Below, in pieces: positions 54,343 through 63,919 of a DNA stretch of 64,000 nt. Source of the DNA: Planktothrix tepida PCC 9214 (GTDB lineage Bacteria > Cyanobacteriota > Cyanobacteriia > Cyanobacteriales > Microcoleaceae). The DNA lies in NCBI RefSeq assembly GCF_900009145.1, contig NZ_LN889782.1, positions 1,574,078 through 1,638,077 on the forward strand, written 5' to 3'. The notes under the pieces are model-generated. The model did not search any database. It worked only from the letters and a program-made list of their open reading frames with translations, and had not been told where the DNA came from. The translations under genes and the position numbers were made by a program. Within the stretch, counting starts at the first letter, position 1; every line of letters starts with the position of its first letter.

Positions 54343-54777
54343 ATGAGCCACTCTTACACTGAAACTCCAGAATCTCCCGCCACAAGTCCAGAAGCATTAA
54401 AGTATGGTGAACGGGAAATTGCCGAAGGACAATTGATTACCTTCCCAAATCCCAGAATTGGCCGTCGCTATGAGGTTCAAATTACCTTACCCGAATTTAC
54501 CTGCAAATGTCCGTTTTCCGGTTATCCCGATTTTGCCACGATTTATTTAACTTATGTTCCTAACGAACGAGTTGTGGAATTAAAATCCATTAAACTGTAT
54601 ATCAATAGTTACCGAGATCGCTATATTTCCCACGAAGAATCGATTAATCAAATTTTAGATGACTTTGTAACTGCTGCTGACCCCCTAGAAGTCAGAATTA
54701 AAGGAGATTTTAACCCGCGCGGTAATGTTCATACCGTTGTTGAAGTCCAGCATCTGAGAGTCAACCCAGAATCCTAG
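54343..54777 (+). CDS. queF: NADPH-dependent 7-cyano-7-deazaguanine reductase
   Basis: 144 residues from the ATG at 54343. Tunnelling-fold enzyme: EFTCKCPFSGYPDFATIYL carries the catalytic Cys, with ELKSIKLYINSYRDRYISHE and FNPRGNVHTVVE. Single-domain YkvM type. Makes preQ1 for queuosine. Not next to other que genes. Confidence 0.96.
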   Translation: MSHSYTETPESPATSPEALKYGEREIAEGQLITFPNPRIGRRYEVQITLPEFTCKCPFSGYPDFATIYLTYVPNERVVELKSIKLYINSYRDRYISHEESINQILDDFVTAADPLEVRIKGDFNPRGNVHTVVEVQHLRVNPES

Positions 54778-54820
54778 TATAGCTGTTCCTGATTAGACCC
54801 CAGGGCCGTGAAATTCCTGT

Positions 54821-54894
54821 TCGTAATTCGTAATTCGTAATTCGTAATTCGTAATTCGTAATTCCCTGTTCCCTGTTCCCTGTTCCCTGTTCCC
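54821..54894. repeat. STRR arrays GTAATTC and CCCTGTT
   Basis: About six copies of the heptamer TTCGTAA followed by four copies of CCCTGTT in the queF-rpmI gap. Same families occur near 31700, 59230 and 63815. Confidence 0.85.
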
Positions 54895-54921
54895 TCCCCT
54901 TGTGGGAATTTAAACTCCCAT

Positions 54922-54927
54922 GATATA
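54922..54927 (+). promoter_or_regulatory. Candidate -10 element for rpmI-rplT
   Basis: TATAAT at 54922-54927 sits 32 bases before the rpmI ATG, preceded by TTTAAACTCCCATGA. Promoter type consistent with sigma-70 -10; the -35 is not clear. Confidence 0.45.
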
Positions 54928-54958
54928 ATTGTAGGCTGTGTCGAATTTAGGCGAATCC

Positions 54959-55156
54959 ATGCCCAAACTCAAAACTCGTAAATCCGCAGCCAGACGTTTT
55001 AGAGTCACCGGCAGTGGAAAAATTGTACGTCGTCGGGCTTATAAAAGCCATTTATTACAACATAAAAGCCCTGCTCGCAAACGTCATCTGTCTAATATGG
55101 CTTTAGTGAGTGAGACTCAAGAAGACAACGTGCGTTTGATGCTGCCCTATTTGTAA
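54959..55156 (+). CDS. rpmI: 50S ribosomal protein L35
   Basis: 65 residues from the ATG at 54959 ([20 protein letters not shown]); an upstream GTG-initiated longer frame is not used. Basic protein with [14 protein letters not shown] and [10 protein letters not shown]. Followed after 35 bp by rplT in the usual order, but infC is not upstream here. Confidence 0.96.
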   Translation: MPKLKTRKSAARRFRVTGSGKIVRRRAYKSHLLQHKSPARKRHLSNMALVSETQEDNVRLMLPYL

Positions 55157-55191
55157 GCCTCTAAGCAAATTTTAATTAAAGGAAACGTAAA

Positions 55192-55548
55192 ATGACCCGA
55201 GTTAAACGCGGTAATGTTGCTCGCAAACGCCGCCAAAAAATACTGAAACTTGCCAAAGGATTCCGGGGGTGTCAGTCTACCAACTTCCGCACCGCGAATC
55301 AGAGAGTTATGCAGGCGTTGAAAAATGCCTATCGAGATCGTCGGAACCGCAAACGGGACTTTAGACGGTTGTGGATTACTCGGATTAATGCAGCGGCTCG
55401 AATTAACGGTATCAGCTATAGTCAGTTAGTTGGCAATATGAAAAAAGCCAATATCTTAATCAATCGCAAAATGTTAGCCCAACTCGCCGTTTTAGATCCT
55501 GAAACCTTTGGGAAAGTGGTTGATCTGGCCAAAAGCGGAGCAAAGTAG
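55192..55548 (+). CDS. rplT: 50S ribosomal protein L20
   Basis: 118 residues ([20 protein letters not shown]), [17 protein letters not shown], and [17 protein letters not shown] are family blocks. AAAGGAAAC upstream serves as ribosome binding site. In operon with rpmI. Confidence 0.97.
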   Translation: MTRVKRGNVARKRRQKILKLAKGFRGCQSTNFRTANQRVMQALKNAYRDRRNRKRDFRRLWITRINAAARINGISYSQLVGNMKKANILINRKMLAQLAVLDPETFGKVVDLAKSGAK

Positions 55549-55771
55549 TTTTAATAAATTAAAACAGACTGTCATAGCAGTTGCGCCGGGGGTGTTAGGA
55601 CATAGACTGATGCTAAAACCTAAACTTATATCCCTCTTTTCCTTTCTGTTCCCTGTTCCCTGCTATAAACGAAATAGACAGATTGCCAATTATCGGCTAA
55701 GGTGAAGGATCGATTGCATTTGATCCTTCTCCTTTGTGTTTCAAGCTAATTAAAATTTTACAGTTTCAATC

Positions 55772-56311
55772 ATGGATACTAATCTTCCCATTGCCTATCT
55801 ATTACTTTTAGTGGTGTTACTTTCCGGGGCCATTGTTTTCCTGATTCGTCAAATTCTGAAAACTCGTCGTACAGAAATCACCCTCTTTGATCTGCAAACT
55901 AAATTAGCAAAAGAACCGGGAACTGCACAAGAATACTATCAATTAGGAAGTATTTATAACGATAAAAAGCTCTATTCCCAAGCCGTAACCCAATTACAAA
56001 AAGCCTTAAAAGCTGGGGAAGAGGAAGATCCCCAAAATTTAGCCATGATTTATAATGCTTTAGGATATGCTCATCTAGCTAAAGAACAATATGATATTGC
56101 CATTCGCCAATATAAAGAAGCCTTAAAATTAAATCCCATTTATCCCACTGCTTCTAATAATTTGGGTTATGCTTATGAGAAGAAAAAACTAACCAGCCAA
56201 GCCTTAGAAGCTTATGAGCAAACCCTAAAAATTGATCCCAATAATCAAACCGCAAAACGTCGGGCTGAATCTCTACGCAAACGGGTTGGTATTCCCACAG
56301 AAGTCGCTTAA
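55772..56311 (+). CDS. ycf37: TPR protein, Ycf37-like (photosystem I assembly)
   Basis: 179 residues. N-terminal membrane anchor (IAYLLLLVVLLSGAIVFLIRQIL), then three TPR units (AQEYYQLGSIYNDKKLYSQA, AMIYNALGYAHLAKEQYDIA, PTASNNLGYAYEKKKLTSQA). Length and layout fit Ycf37, which helps photosystem I assembly in cyanobacteria and plastids; other TPR proteins look alike, so the symbol is provisional. Confidence 0.7.
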   Translation: MDTNLPIAYLLLLVVLLSGAIVFLIRQILKTRRTEITLFDLQTKLAKEPGTAQEYYQLGSIYNDKKLYSQAVTQLQKALKAGEEEDPQNLAMIYNALGYAHLAKEQYDIAIRQYKEALKLNPIYPTASNNLGYAYEKKKLTSQALEAYEQTLKIDPNNQTAKRRAESLRKRVGIPTEVA

Positions 56312-56434
56312 TCAGTGATAACTGATCAGTGATCAGTTATCAATTGACAGCTTTTAGTCAAATCGAGAAAACTATTAGAATAGGATTGAGAAATCTTTAG
56401 GTTTGGGTTCCTTCGGCAGTAATCACTTATAAAC

Positions 56435-56469
56435 TGATAACTGATAACTGATAACTGATAACTGATAAC
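56435..56469. repeat. STRR array (TGATAAC)5 before the lipid kinase start
   Basis: Five perfect copies; the ATG at 56474 follows after four bases. Further partial copies occur at 56312-56345. Confidence 0.85.
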
Positions 56470-56473
56470 TGTT

Positions 56474-57376
56474 ATGGCAAATTTTCCCCAACCTGCCCAT
56501 CCGAAAACGGCTTTACTTTTGATCAATCCCCATGCGCGCAAAACCCAAAAGAATTTATCGCAAGTGGTTTATCAACTTCAAGCCTTAGATTTTGATATTA
56601 TTCAAGAGTCCCCTGAACATCCGCAAGAGTTTACCTCAACCATTCAACGATATAAAGATCAAGTAGATTTTGTGATTGTCGGAGGGGGAGATGGAACCCT
56701 CAATGCGGCGGTGGATGGGTTGGTAGAAACCGGTTTACCCCTAGCAATAGTCCCTTTAGGAACGGCCAATGACTTAGCCCGTACTCTAAAAATTCCCGCC
56801 TCTGTGACCGAAGCGTGTCAAATCATTGCCTGTGGACATCAACAAAAGATTGATTTAGGCTGGGTGAATGGTAAACACTTCTTTAATGTGGCCAGTTTAG
56901 GATTGAGTGTAAAGATTACTCGTAAACTGACCAAAAAATCTAAAAAGCACTGGGGGGCCTTAGCTTATGTATGGGCTGCAATTCAAGCTACGCTAACGGC
57001 TCGACCTTTTCGTGCTTTAATTGAAGTAGATAGTCAAATACAACGGGTCAAAACTTTACAAATTGCCGTTGGGAATGGCAAATATTATGGGGGCGGAATG
57101 TCCATTGCCCATGATGCCACGATTGATGATCAACGTTTAGACCTTTACAGTTTAGAAATCAAACATTGGTGGCAAATTCTCTGGGTGTGGTTAACCCTGA
57201 GAACAGGAAAACATCGGGAAGAATTAGGAGTCAGAACCGTGTCTGGCTCAGACTTTCAAATTTATACCAGTAAACCCTACCCGATTAACACCGATGGGGA
57301 AATTACCACCTGGACACCCGCTCATTTTCGAGTTATTCCCCAAGCTTTAACCGTTTTAGTACCCCAACCGAAGTAA
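56474..57376 (+). CDS. Diacylglycerol kinase-like lipid kinase (YegS/BmrU family)
   Basis: 300 residues. LLINPHARKTQKNL, nucleotide-binding FVIVGGGDGTLNAAVDG, VPLGTANDLARTLKIP, then FFNVASLGLSVKIT. A soluble lipid kinase; the substrate (diacylglycerol or other lipid) cannot be read from sequence. No Shine-Dalgarno upstream; the start abuts an STRR array. Confidence 0.92.
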   Translation: MANFPQPAHPKTALLLINPHARKTQKNLSQVVYQLQALDFDIIQESPEHPQEFTSTIQRYKDQVDFVIVGGGDGTLNAAVDGLVETGLPLAIVPLGTANDLARTLKIPASVTEACQIIACGHQQKIDLGWVNGKHFFNVASLGLSVKITRKLTKKSKKHWGALAYVWAAIQATLTARPFRALIEVDSQIQRVKTLQIAVGNGKYYGGGMSIAHDATIDDQRLDLYSLEIKHWWQILWVWLTLRTGKHREELGVRTVSGSDFQIYTSKPYPINTDGEITTWTPAHFRVIPQALTVLVPQPK

Positions 57377-57666
57377 AAATGGGATGGGATACCCGGTAAA
57401 AATACTGATATAGAAAACAAAATTTTCAAATCTTAACTCTACATTCAACCATTTGTCAAGATTTAATTCACTAGATTAAGAGAGTTGTAATTGTTGTGAC
57501 ATCTTGTGTTTTTTTCCGTCAAATTTGAGTAAACTCGGTTATTCTTGAAATTTAAAGAAAGTATTAAGCCTCCTGATGACGGAGAAAGACTACTTTCTGG
57601 CTCACGCAGAATAACAGCGTTTTTTTCTGTATAAAAACCGACAAAACTGCATCCATCGGAGGTTTT

Positions 57667-57897
57667 ATGACTCCTACAATGCTTCGTCAACTTTGGTCAC
57701 TGGTCGAAAAGACCCAAGCATCCACTCTGGTTACTCTTGATGATGCGAGTCTTGTCCAGTGTTTACTGAAACAGTTCAATAAAGAAGCTTCTATCAACGG
57801 AAATGAAGCTGATCTCTTAACGGATTATATTTGCTCTCGCATTTCTTTGATTCGGGATATGGCGGAAGCACGCTTATCTGGAGAGGCTTCAGCTTAA
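57667..57897 (+). CDS. Conserved cyanobacterial small protein of unknown function
   Basis: 76 residues with ATCGGAGG before the ATG. TMLRQLWSLVEKTQASTLV, then LDDASLVQCLLKQF and LLTDYICSRISLIRDMAEAR, all helical. I know similar short proteins in cyanobacteria but no function. The 57377-57666 gap upstream has no other gene. Confidence 0.75.
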   Translation: MTPTMLRQLWSLVEKTQASTLVTLDDASLVQCLLKQFNKEASINGNEADLLTDYICSRISLIRDMAEARLSGEASA

Positions 57898-58048
57898 AAT
57901 CCATTTGTTGTGTATTTTTCGGTTCGGGGAAATTTAAGGTCATCCCCTGAGTTGGAGGAAAACCATGATGATCTTAACCCGCTACCCGATTGAATTTTGC
58001 TCAAAAAATTGCAGGGAAAATTCCCACATTAAGGTAAGCTTAAAGCGT

Positions 58049-58081
58049 TTGAGGTAACTCCTGGGGAGCTAATAACCTCAA
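58049..58081 (+). promoter_or_regulatory. Hairpin in the leader of the amino-acid transporter operon
   Basis: TTGAGGT (58049-58055) pairs with ACCTCAA (58075-58081) around a 19-base loop, about 50 bases before the first gene. Not followed by T-run, so more likely regulatory. Confidence 0.35.
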
Positions 58082-58132
58082 CACCTTTAGAACTCTAAAC
58101 TTACCTAATCTATACACGAGCAATATAAAACT

Positions 58133-59224
58133 ATGCACAAATGCGGTTCTTTGCTAGTAGCAACACTCTTGTTAGTGGCATCCCTAACAGCCTGTGAATC
58201 ATCCAATACTACTAGCACTAATACAACTTCACCAGGGGGAAACTCAACACCTGCTAGTAATTCGGGAACAGGTCAAAGTCGCCTTGATATTGTCAAGCAA
58301 CGTGGAAAGCTGATCTGTGGTGTTGATGGTAAAATCCCCGGATTTAGCTTTGTGAATGAAAGTGGCCAATATTCCGGCTTAGATGTGGATGTGTGTAAAG
58401 CCGTAGCTGCGGCTGTTTTGGGTGCTCCTAATGCTGTGGAATTTCGCAATTTGGATTCTACAGAACGATTTGAAGCGTTAAAAGCGGGAGAAGTGGATAT
58501 GCTCTCTCGCAATACCACCTGGACGATTAGCCGGGATACCTCCGTTGGCTTGGAATTTGCCCCGACAACCTTTTACGATGGTCAGGGGATGATGGTTCGT
58601 CAAGATAGTGGGATTACCAAATTAGAAGATTTTCAAGGAAAAGCGGTTTGTGTAGAAGCAGGAACCACAACGGAACTGAATTTAACCGATGCGATGCGTC
58701 AACGGGGTATCCAGTTTGAAACCGTTACCTTTCAACAAGCTGATCCCGCTTATGCTGCTTATGCTGAAGGTCGTTGTCAAGGAATGACGTCTGACAAATC
58801 TCAACTGGTCGCTCGTCGCAGTACCCTCCCTAATCCCAATGAGCATATTCTGCTGGATGTTACGATGTCGAAAGAACCTCTTGGCCCTGTAACAGTCAAT
58901 AATGATTCTACTTGGTTTGATGTCGTTAAATGGACAACCTTTGCGTTATTTGAAGCTGAAGAATTAGGGGTGAAGCAAGCCAATGTTGATCAACTTAAAA
59001 CCAGTGATAATCCTAATATTAAACGATTCTTGGGAACAGAAGGCGACCTGGGAAAAGGGATGGGATTAAGTAATGATTTTGCGGCTAATGCGATTAAAGC
59101 CGTTGGGAATTATGGTGAAGTGTATGAACGCAACCTCGGTGAAGGTTCACAATTTAAGCTTCCCCGTGGACAAAATGCCCTGTGGACAAATGGCGGTTTA
59201 ATGTATTCTCCGCCTTTCCGTTAA
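58133..59224 (+). CDS. aapJ: Amino-acid ABC transporter substrate-binding lipoprotein (AapJ/NatF-like)
   Basis: 363 residues. Lipoprotein signal peptide MHKCGSLLVATLLLVASLTA followed by C, a Ser/Thr/Asn-rich linker, then the PBP2 fold: KQRGKLICGVDGKIPGFSF, GLDVDVCKAVAAAV, AGTTTELNL. General L-amino-acid class, similar to AapJ, BztA and NatF. Gene order J-Q-M-P fits the N-II system for acidic and neutral polar amino acids. Confidence 0.85.
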   Translation: MHKCGSLLVATLLLVASLTACESSNTTSTNTTSPGGNSTPASNSGTGQSRLDIVKQRGKLICGVDGKIPGFSFVNESGQYSGLDVDVCKAVAAAVLGAPNAVEFRNLDSTERFEALKAGEVDMLSRNTTWTISRDTSVGLEFAPTTFYDGQGMMVRQDSGITKLEDFQGKAVCVEAGTTTELNLTDAMRQRGIQFETVTFQQADPAYAAYAEGRCQGMTSDKSQLVARRSTLPNPNEHILLDVTMSKEPLGPVTVNNDSTWFDVVKWTTFALFEAEELGVKQANVDQLKTSDNPNIKRFLGTEGDLGKGMGLSNDFAANAIKAVGNYGEVYERNLGEGSQFKLPRGQNALWTNGGLMYSPPFR

Positions 59225-59229
59225 AATCA

Positions 59230-59337
59230 GTTATCAGGGAACAGGGAACAGGGAATAGGGAATAGTTTACTGATAACTGATAACTGATAACTGATAACTG
59301 ATAACTGATAACTGATAACTGATAACTGATAACTGAT
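59230..59337. repeat. STRR arrays between aapJ and aapQ, (TGATAAC)9 abutting the aapQ start
   Basis: GGGAACA/GGGAATA heptamers at about 59236-59266, then nine exact TGATAAC copies (59271-59333) and TGAT up to the ATG at 59338. Confidence 0.9.
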
Positions 59338-60501
59338 ATGACAACCAACAGAGATCAGAAAATCCCCCTTTGGCGAGATGACCGATTTTGGCGCATTGCC
59401 TTACAAATTTTAGTGATTGTGATTGTAGTTAGCCTATTCGCTCTTTTAGGCGGAAATCTAACTCGAAATCTTAGACAAACAGGAAACAATTTTGGCTTTG
59501 ATTTTTTAAATACATCGGCAGGATTTAATATTCTCGATAGTTTAATTCCCTATACTCCCACTGATCCCTATAGTCGCGTTTTATTCGCGGGATTATTGAA
59601 TTCTCTGCGGGTGATGTTTTTTGGAATTATCCTCACAACATTATTGGGAATTGCTGTTGGTGTTGCCCGTTTTTCTGATAATTGGCTATTGCGTCAGTTA
59701 TCATTAATTTATGTTGAAATTGTCCGCAATACTCCCCTTTTATTACAGCTAGTATTTTGGTATGGAATTTTTGTCCAATTTCCACTGATTAAAGAAAGTT
59801 TAAACATTTTAAATTCAATTTATTTGTCTAAACAAGGAATTTTTATCCCTTGGCCGTCAGGAATTCAAGGGATAATTGGGTTAGGAATTTTAGTGATTTG
59901 TGCGATCGCTGCTTTCATTGTGTCCAAAAGAAGAACCAAGGTGATGGTAGAAAGAGGAGAATCTGGACAACCTCAATTGATTACTTTGGGAATCATTGGA
60001 ATCATTGCCTTATTAACATTAACAGTCGGATTAAATTGGCAACGTCCAATGTTTAATCCTACCACCAATACGATTGAAGGAGGATTAAGACTCACCATTG
60101 AATTTACAACACTTCTAGTAAGTTTGGTCGTGTATACAGCCGCTTATATTGCTGAAATTGTGCGGGCGGGAATTCAATCTGTTCCTAAAGGTCAATGGGA
60201 AGCCGCCCGATCTTTAGGGTTAAAATCAGGTTTAGTCATGCAGTTAGTCGTATTTCCTCAAGCGTTACGGGTAATTATTCCACCGTTAAATAGTCAGTAT
60301 TTAAACTTAGCAAAAAACTCTAGTTTAGCGGTCGCCGTTGCTTATGCGGATGTCTATAATGTTGCCAATACTACCTTTAATCAAACCGGAAGGGCGATTG
60401 AAGTCATGTTAATTATTATGGCAACTTATCTCACCATTAATCTATTTATTTCTTTGGGAATGAATCAATTAAACCGCAGTGTTCAATTACGAGAAAGATA
60501 A
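59338..60501 (+). CDS. aapQ: Amino-acid ABC transporter permease (AapQ/NatG-like)
   Basis: 387 residues. HisM/GlnP-type permease: WRIALQILVIVIVVSLFALL, LRVMFFGIILTTLLGIAVGV, then AAYIAEIVRAGIQSVPKGQW and AARSLGLKSGLVMQLVVFPQ (EAA loop) and LVMxxRxIxxPL. The C-terminal ATP-contact loop is intact. No ribosome site before the start, which is directly preceded by repeat heptamers. Confidence 0.88.
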   Translation: MTTNRDQKIPLWRDDRFWRIALQILVIVIVVSLFALLGGNLTRNLRQTGNNFGFDFLNTSAGFNILDSLIPYTPTDPYSRVLFAGLLNSLRVMFFGIILTTLLGIAVGVARFSDNWLLRQLSLIYVEIVRNTPLLLQLVFWYGIFVQFPLIKESLNILNSIYLSKQGIFIPWPSGIQGIIGLGILVICAIAAFIVSKRRTKVMVERGESGQPQLITLGIIGIIALLTLTVGLNWQRPMFNPTTNTIEGGLRLTIEFTTLLVSLVVYTAAYIAEIVRAGIQSVPKGQWEAARSLGLKSGLVMQLVVFPQALRVIIPPLNSQYLNLAKNSSLAVAVAYADVYNVANTTFNQTGRAIEVMLIIMATYLTINLFISLGMNQLNRSVQLRER

Positions 60502-60543
60502 ATTAAGGTTTCAACTGTCAACCATTAACATCTATTCTTAACC

Positions 60544-61764
60544 ATGACTTCTGTACCATCAACACCATCATCTCAGCAACCGCCTCAGATCGCCGTATTA
60601 AGCGCAAAGGAATGGTTACAAAAGAATCTATTTAATACTTGGTATAATACCCTGATTACCTTGGGAATTAGTGCCTTATTATTGTTCATGTTAACAAGGT
60701 TTATTTCATGGGCATTTACCCTGGCTAAATGGAGTGTAATTCCTGCGAATTTGCCTTTGTTTTTTGTGGGAAGATTTCCCGGTGATCAATATTGGCGTTT
60801 ATGGGTAATGTTAGGGATAATTTCTGTTCTTTCGGGTATTACCTGGGGATTTTTAGCCCGAAATTCAAGACTTTTATTTAGTAAAAATATCTTGGTTATT
60901 TTGGGATTTGTTGGAATTCTGGCAGTTATTACTCCAGTTCCCATTATTTTCCGTTTCCTCCTGATAGGAATGCTATTATTATTAGTAGCAGGAGCTTGGG
61001 GCGGTAAAATCATAGGAAATACTTACCCAAAGTTAGGCAAGTGGTTGCCTTTTTCGTGGTTTTTATTATTAATAATTTGTATTTGGTTTATTGGAGGTGG
61101 GCTCGGATTAAAAGTCGTCCAAACCAACCTGTGGGGAGGGCTGATGTTAACCTTATTGATGTCAATTGTTAGTATTTTACTATCTTTTCCTATTGGTATA
61201 TTATTAGCATTAGGGCGACAAAGTAGTTTACCGATTATTCGTATCTTATCAACTATTTATATTGAAATTATTCGGGGATTACCCTTAATTACAATTTTAT
61301 TTATGGGACAAGTTTTACTTCCATTATTCCTCCCCGAAGGCTCACGACCCGACCGCATTTTACGCGCTATTATTGGATTAACAATGTTTAGTTCAGCTTA
61401 TTTAGCTGAAAACATCCGAGGCGGGTTACAAGCCATTCCCAGAGGTCAAACAGAAGCGGCTAAAGCATTAGGATTAAATACACCCTTAACGGTTAGTTTA
61501 ATTATCTTACCCCAAGCCTTAAAAGTTTCTATTCCTTCGATTGTGGGACAGTTTATTAGTTTATTCCAAGATACAACGTTATTGTCAATTGTGGGATTAG
61601 TGGAATTATTGGGAATGAGTCGATCTATTTTAGCAAATCCCAAGTTTCTCGGACGCTACTTAGAAGTTTACCTATTTATTGGAATTCTTTACTGGGTTTT
61701 TTGTTATGCGATGTCTGTTGCAAGTCAAAAATTAGAAAAAGAGTTGAATACGGAGCATCGATAA
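60544..61764 (+). CDS. aapM: Amino-acid ABC transporter permease (AapM/NatH-like)
   Basis: 406 residues, long N-terminus with about five helices, then the HisM-like core: LMLTLLMSIVSILLSFPIGI, IYIEIIRGLPLITILFMGQ, ENIRGGLQAIPRGQTEAAKA (EAA), SLFQDTTLLSIVGLVELLG. Second permease subunit of the complex; 42 bp after aapQ. Confidence 0.88.
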   Translation: MTSVPSTPSSQQPPQIAVLSAKEWLQKNLFNTWYNTLITLGISALLLFMLTRFISWAFTLAKWSVIPANLPLFFVGRFPGDQYWRLWVMLGIISVLSGITWGFLARNSRLLFSKNILVILGFVGILAVITPVPIIFRFLLIGMLLLLVAGAWGGKIIGNTYPKLGKWLPFSWFLLLIICIWFIGGGLGLKVVQTNLWGGLMLTLLMSIVSILLSFPIGILLALGRQSSLPIIRILSTIYIEIIRGLPLITILFMGQVLLPLFLPEGSRPDRILRAIIGLTMFSSAYLAENIRGGLQAIPRGQTEAAKALGLNTPLTVSLIILPQALKVSIPSIVGQFISLFQDTTLLSIVGLVELLGMSRSILANPKFLGRYLEVYLFIGILYWVFCYAMSVASQKLEKELNTEHR

Positions 61765-61947
61765 AGAGAGAGTGGCAAAGAGAAGGGGTACAGAGGAAAA
61801 TTATTCAAACCCTATACTCACTCTTATTCTTACCAGTCAACGCCTCTCTGTGTTACACCGCATTTAAAAATCAGTTAGTGTGAAGTGATTGTACTAGGTT
61901 GCATGATCAACTCTTGTTCCTGTTGGCGCTCACCGAAGATTGTAATA

Positions 61948-62637
61948 TTACAACTTCCAGGATGGGGAAAGCACTTGGCGTATCCAGGTCGTTAGCAGCA
62001 CTTGAGGAGAAAACAAACTTAAACTTTCGCGAGGCTCAATAGCATTCAATTCCCATAAACCAATGGATTTATCAGAATGTTCTCCTGTATCATCACTGGG
62101 ATCGCTAATGATACTCAGAGGAGTTCCACAGTTATAGGGTGGTAAACAAAGATTGAGCGGTCGCCAGGAGCCAGCTGCTACATCAATGTTGACCTTCACT
62201 TTCGGGTAGGTTGTTGATAAAAGATAAGTAGATCCACTGCGTTGAAATTGCTTTAAGGCTGAACACCCATACAGCAATGGCAAATGTACCATGCAATCGC
62301 GACAAATAATTAGATCTACTTTTGGCAAATCGTCTTTCGTAATATCTCCCGGCTTGAACTCAATGGTATCTGTGCTGTATTTTTCTTGATTGTGTTGAAT
62401 AATATCTGAAACTATATCAATACCCAAGTAGTTGATTTTATCAAGTTGAACACGGCGCATCCAGTTAAAGTCACCGCAGGGAGCATCCAGAATAGATGTA
62501 ACCTTCAATGCCTTAAATAAATCTGGCAATGCAGATCTAATTGAAGTTGTACAATCTATTTCAGATCCTCTGCCAGACTTTGATTCTGAACTTTGCCATA
62601 AATTGGATTGGCTGATATAAGTAAAAATTTGTTTCAT
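61948..62637 (-). CDS. Class I SAM-dependent methyltransferase, antisense within the transporter locus
   Basis: 229 residues. SILDAPCGDFNWMRRVQ is the SAM motif I, YLGIDIVSDIIQ the motif II acidic residue, VDLIICRDCMVHLPL motif IV. N-terminus QSNLWQSSESKSGRGSEID. Sits on the opposite strand between aapM and aapP. Substrate unknown. Codon use with TGT/CGC looks different from neighbours, suggesting insertion. Confidence 0.75.
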   Translation of the reverse strand: MKQIFTYISQSNLWQSSESKSGRGSEIDCTTSIRSALPDLFKALKVTSILDAPCGDFNWMRRVQLDKINYLGIDIVSDIIQHNQEKYSTDTIEFKPGDITKDDLPKVDLIICRDCMVHLPLLYGCSALKQFQRSGSTYLLSTTYPKVKVNIDVAAGSWRPLNLCLPPYNCGTPLSIISDPSDDTGEHSDKSIGLWELNAIEPRESLSLFSPQVLLTTWIRQVLSPSWKL

Positions 62638-63029
62638 TTGCTTGCAACGGTTATTGAATAATTAAGCGACGATTTGTTAGCCTAAGTGCTTGGCTGGTTT
62701 GCTCACCAGAAAAACGTGGGAAGGCTGAAAGCCTCGTCTCTTTAGAGTGAGTAGGGAATGTAATTTGTTAAATTATTATCTTATCAGGAATTATTAGTTT
62801 CTATTCAATTAATTTCCCTAACGAGTAGGGAATATCAGAACTTACTTTGCTGTTTCCCTTTATGTTAGATTTAGACCCGAACTGGATTTAAAATTATCTC
62901 CATCTTCCTTCCCTGGGATTTGATATGAGACTTAGACTCCTAAAAACTGTCCCCAGGATGGGAAGGCTATAGAGAGCGTACAATAGATGACAAACTTAAT
63001 TGCCTGACCACTAACCCCAAATTAAAGCC
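62638..63029. other. 390-bp gap between the methyltransferase and aapP
   Basis: No gene. Contains the AAGGCTGAAAGCCTCGTCTC motif around 62727, a small hairpin (GGCTGAAAGCC), and a probable promoter region for aapP near 62980. Otherwise AT-rich without structure. Confidence 0.4.
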
Positions 63030-63809
63030 ATGACACAAACACAACCCACTACCAACTCAGTTCAAGCGACAGCAGAAGATTATGCCATTCTGGCGACCGA
63101 TGTGCATAAGTGGTATAGCAATAATTTCCATGTTCTCAGGGGAGTTAGCCTTTCCGTCAGACGGGGGGAAGTTGTGGTGATTATGGGGCCATCGGGTTCG
63201 GGAAAATCGACTTTTATTCGCACTTTTAATGCGTTAGAAGAATTTCAACAGGGTAGTATTGTTATTGATGGAATTAATTTATCCCATGATTTGAAAAATA
63301 TTGAAGAAATTCGTAAAGAAGTGGGAATGGTATTTCAACAGTTTAATTTATTTCCCCATTTAAGTATTTTACAAAATGTGACGTTAGCTCCCATCTGGGT
63401 ACGGCGTTGGCCACAAGCAAAAGCGGAAGCAGTGGCATTACAATTATTAGAACGGGTGGGAATTTTAGAACAAGCCAAAAAATATCCCGGTCAATTATCT
63501 GGGGGTCAACAACAACGAGTTGCGATCGCTAGAGCATTAGCAATGCAACCTAAAATTATGTTATTTGATGAACCTACTTCTGCTTTAGACCCGGAAATGG
63601 TACGAGAAGTTTTAGACGTGATGCGAACCTTAGCTGACTCCGGGATGACGATGGTTTGTGTCACCCATGAAGTCGGATTTGCAAGAGAAGTAGCGGATCG
63701 AATTGTATTAATGGCCGATGGAATATTAGTAGAAGAAGGAACCCCAGAAGAATTTTTTAATAATCCTCAAGAAGAACGGACTCAAAAATTTCTGTCTCAA
63801 ATTCTTTAA
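63030..63809 (+). CDS. aapP: Amino-acid ABC transporter ATP-binding protein (AapP/GlnQ type)
   Basis: 259 residues. Walker [11 protein letters not shown]-loop QQFNLFPHL, signature [15 protein letters not shown], Walker [13 protein letters not shown]-loop [13 protein letters not shown]: the polar amino-acid type. Completes the aapJQM system although separated by 1.26 kb holding the antisense methyltransferase. BgtA/GlnQ are other names for this subunit. Confidence 0.9.
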   Translation: MTQTQPTTNSVQATAEDYAILATDVHKWYSNNFHVLRGVSLSVRRGEVVVIMGPSGSGKSTFIRTFNALEEFQQGSIVIDGINLSHDLKNIEEIRKEVGMVFQQFNLFPHLSILQNVTLAPIWVRRWPQAKAEAVALQLLERVGILEQAKKYPGQLSGGQQQRVAIARALAMQPKIMLFDEPTSALDPEMVREVLDVMRTLADSGMTMVCVTHEVGFAREVADRIVLMADGILVEEGTPEEFFNNPQEERTQKFLSQIL

Positions 63810-63919
63810 ATGTAGGGAACAGGGAACACTTCGACAGGCTCAGTGCTTCGCAGGGAACAGGGAACAGTTTAATTAGGAATAGGAAATGAGTTTGCTGTTC
63901 CCTGTTCAAGTTCAATGAA

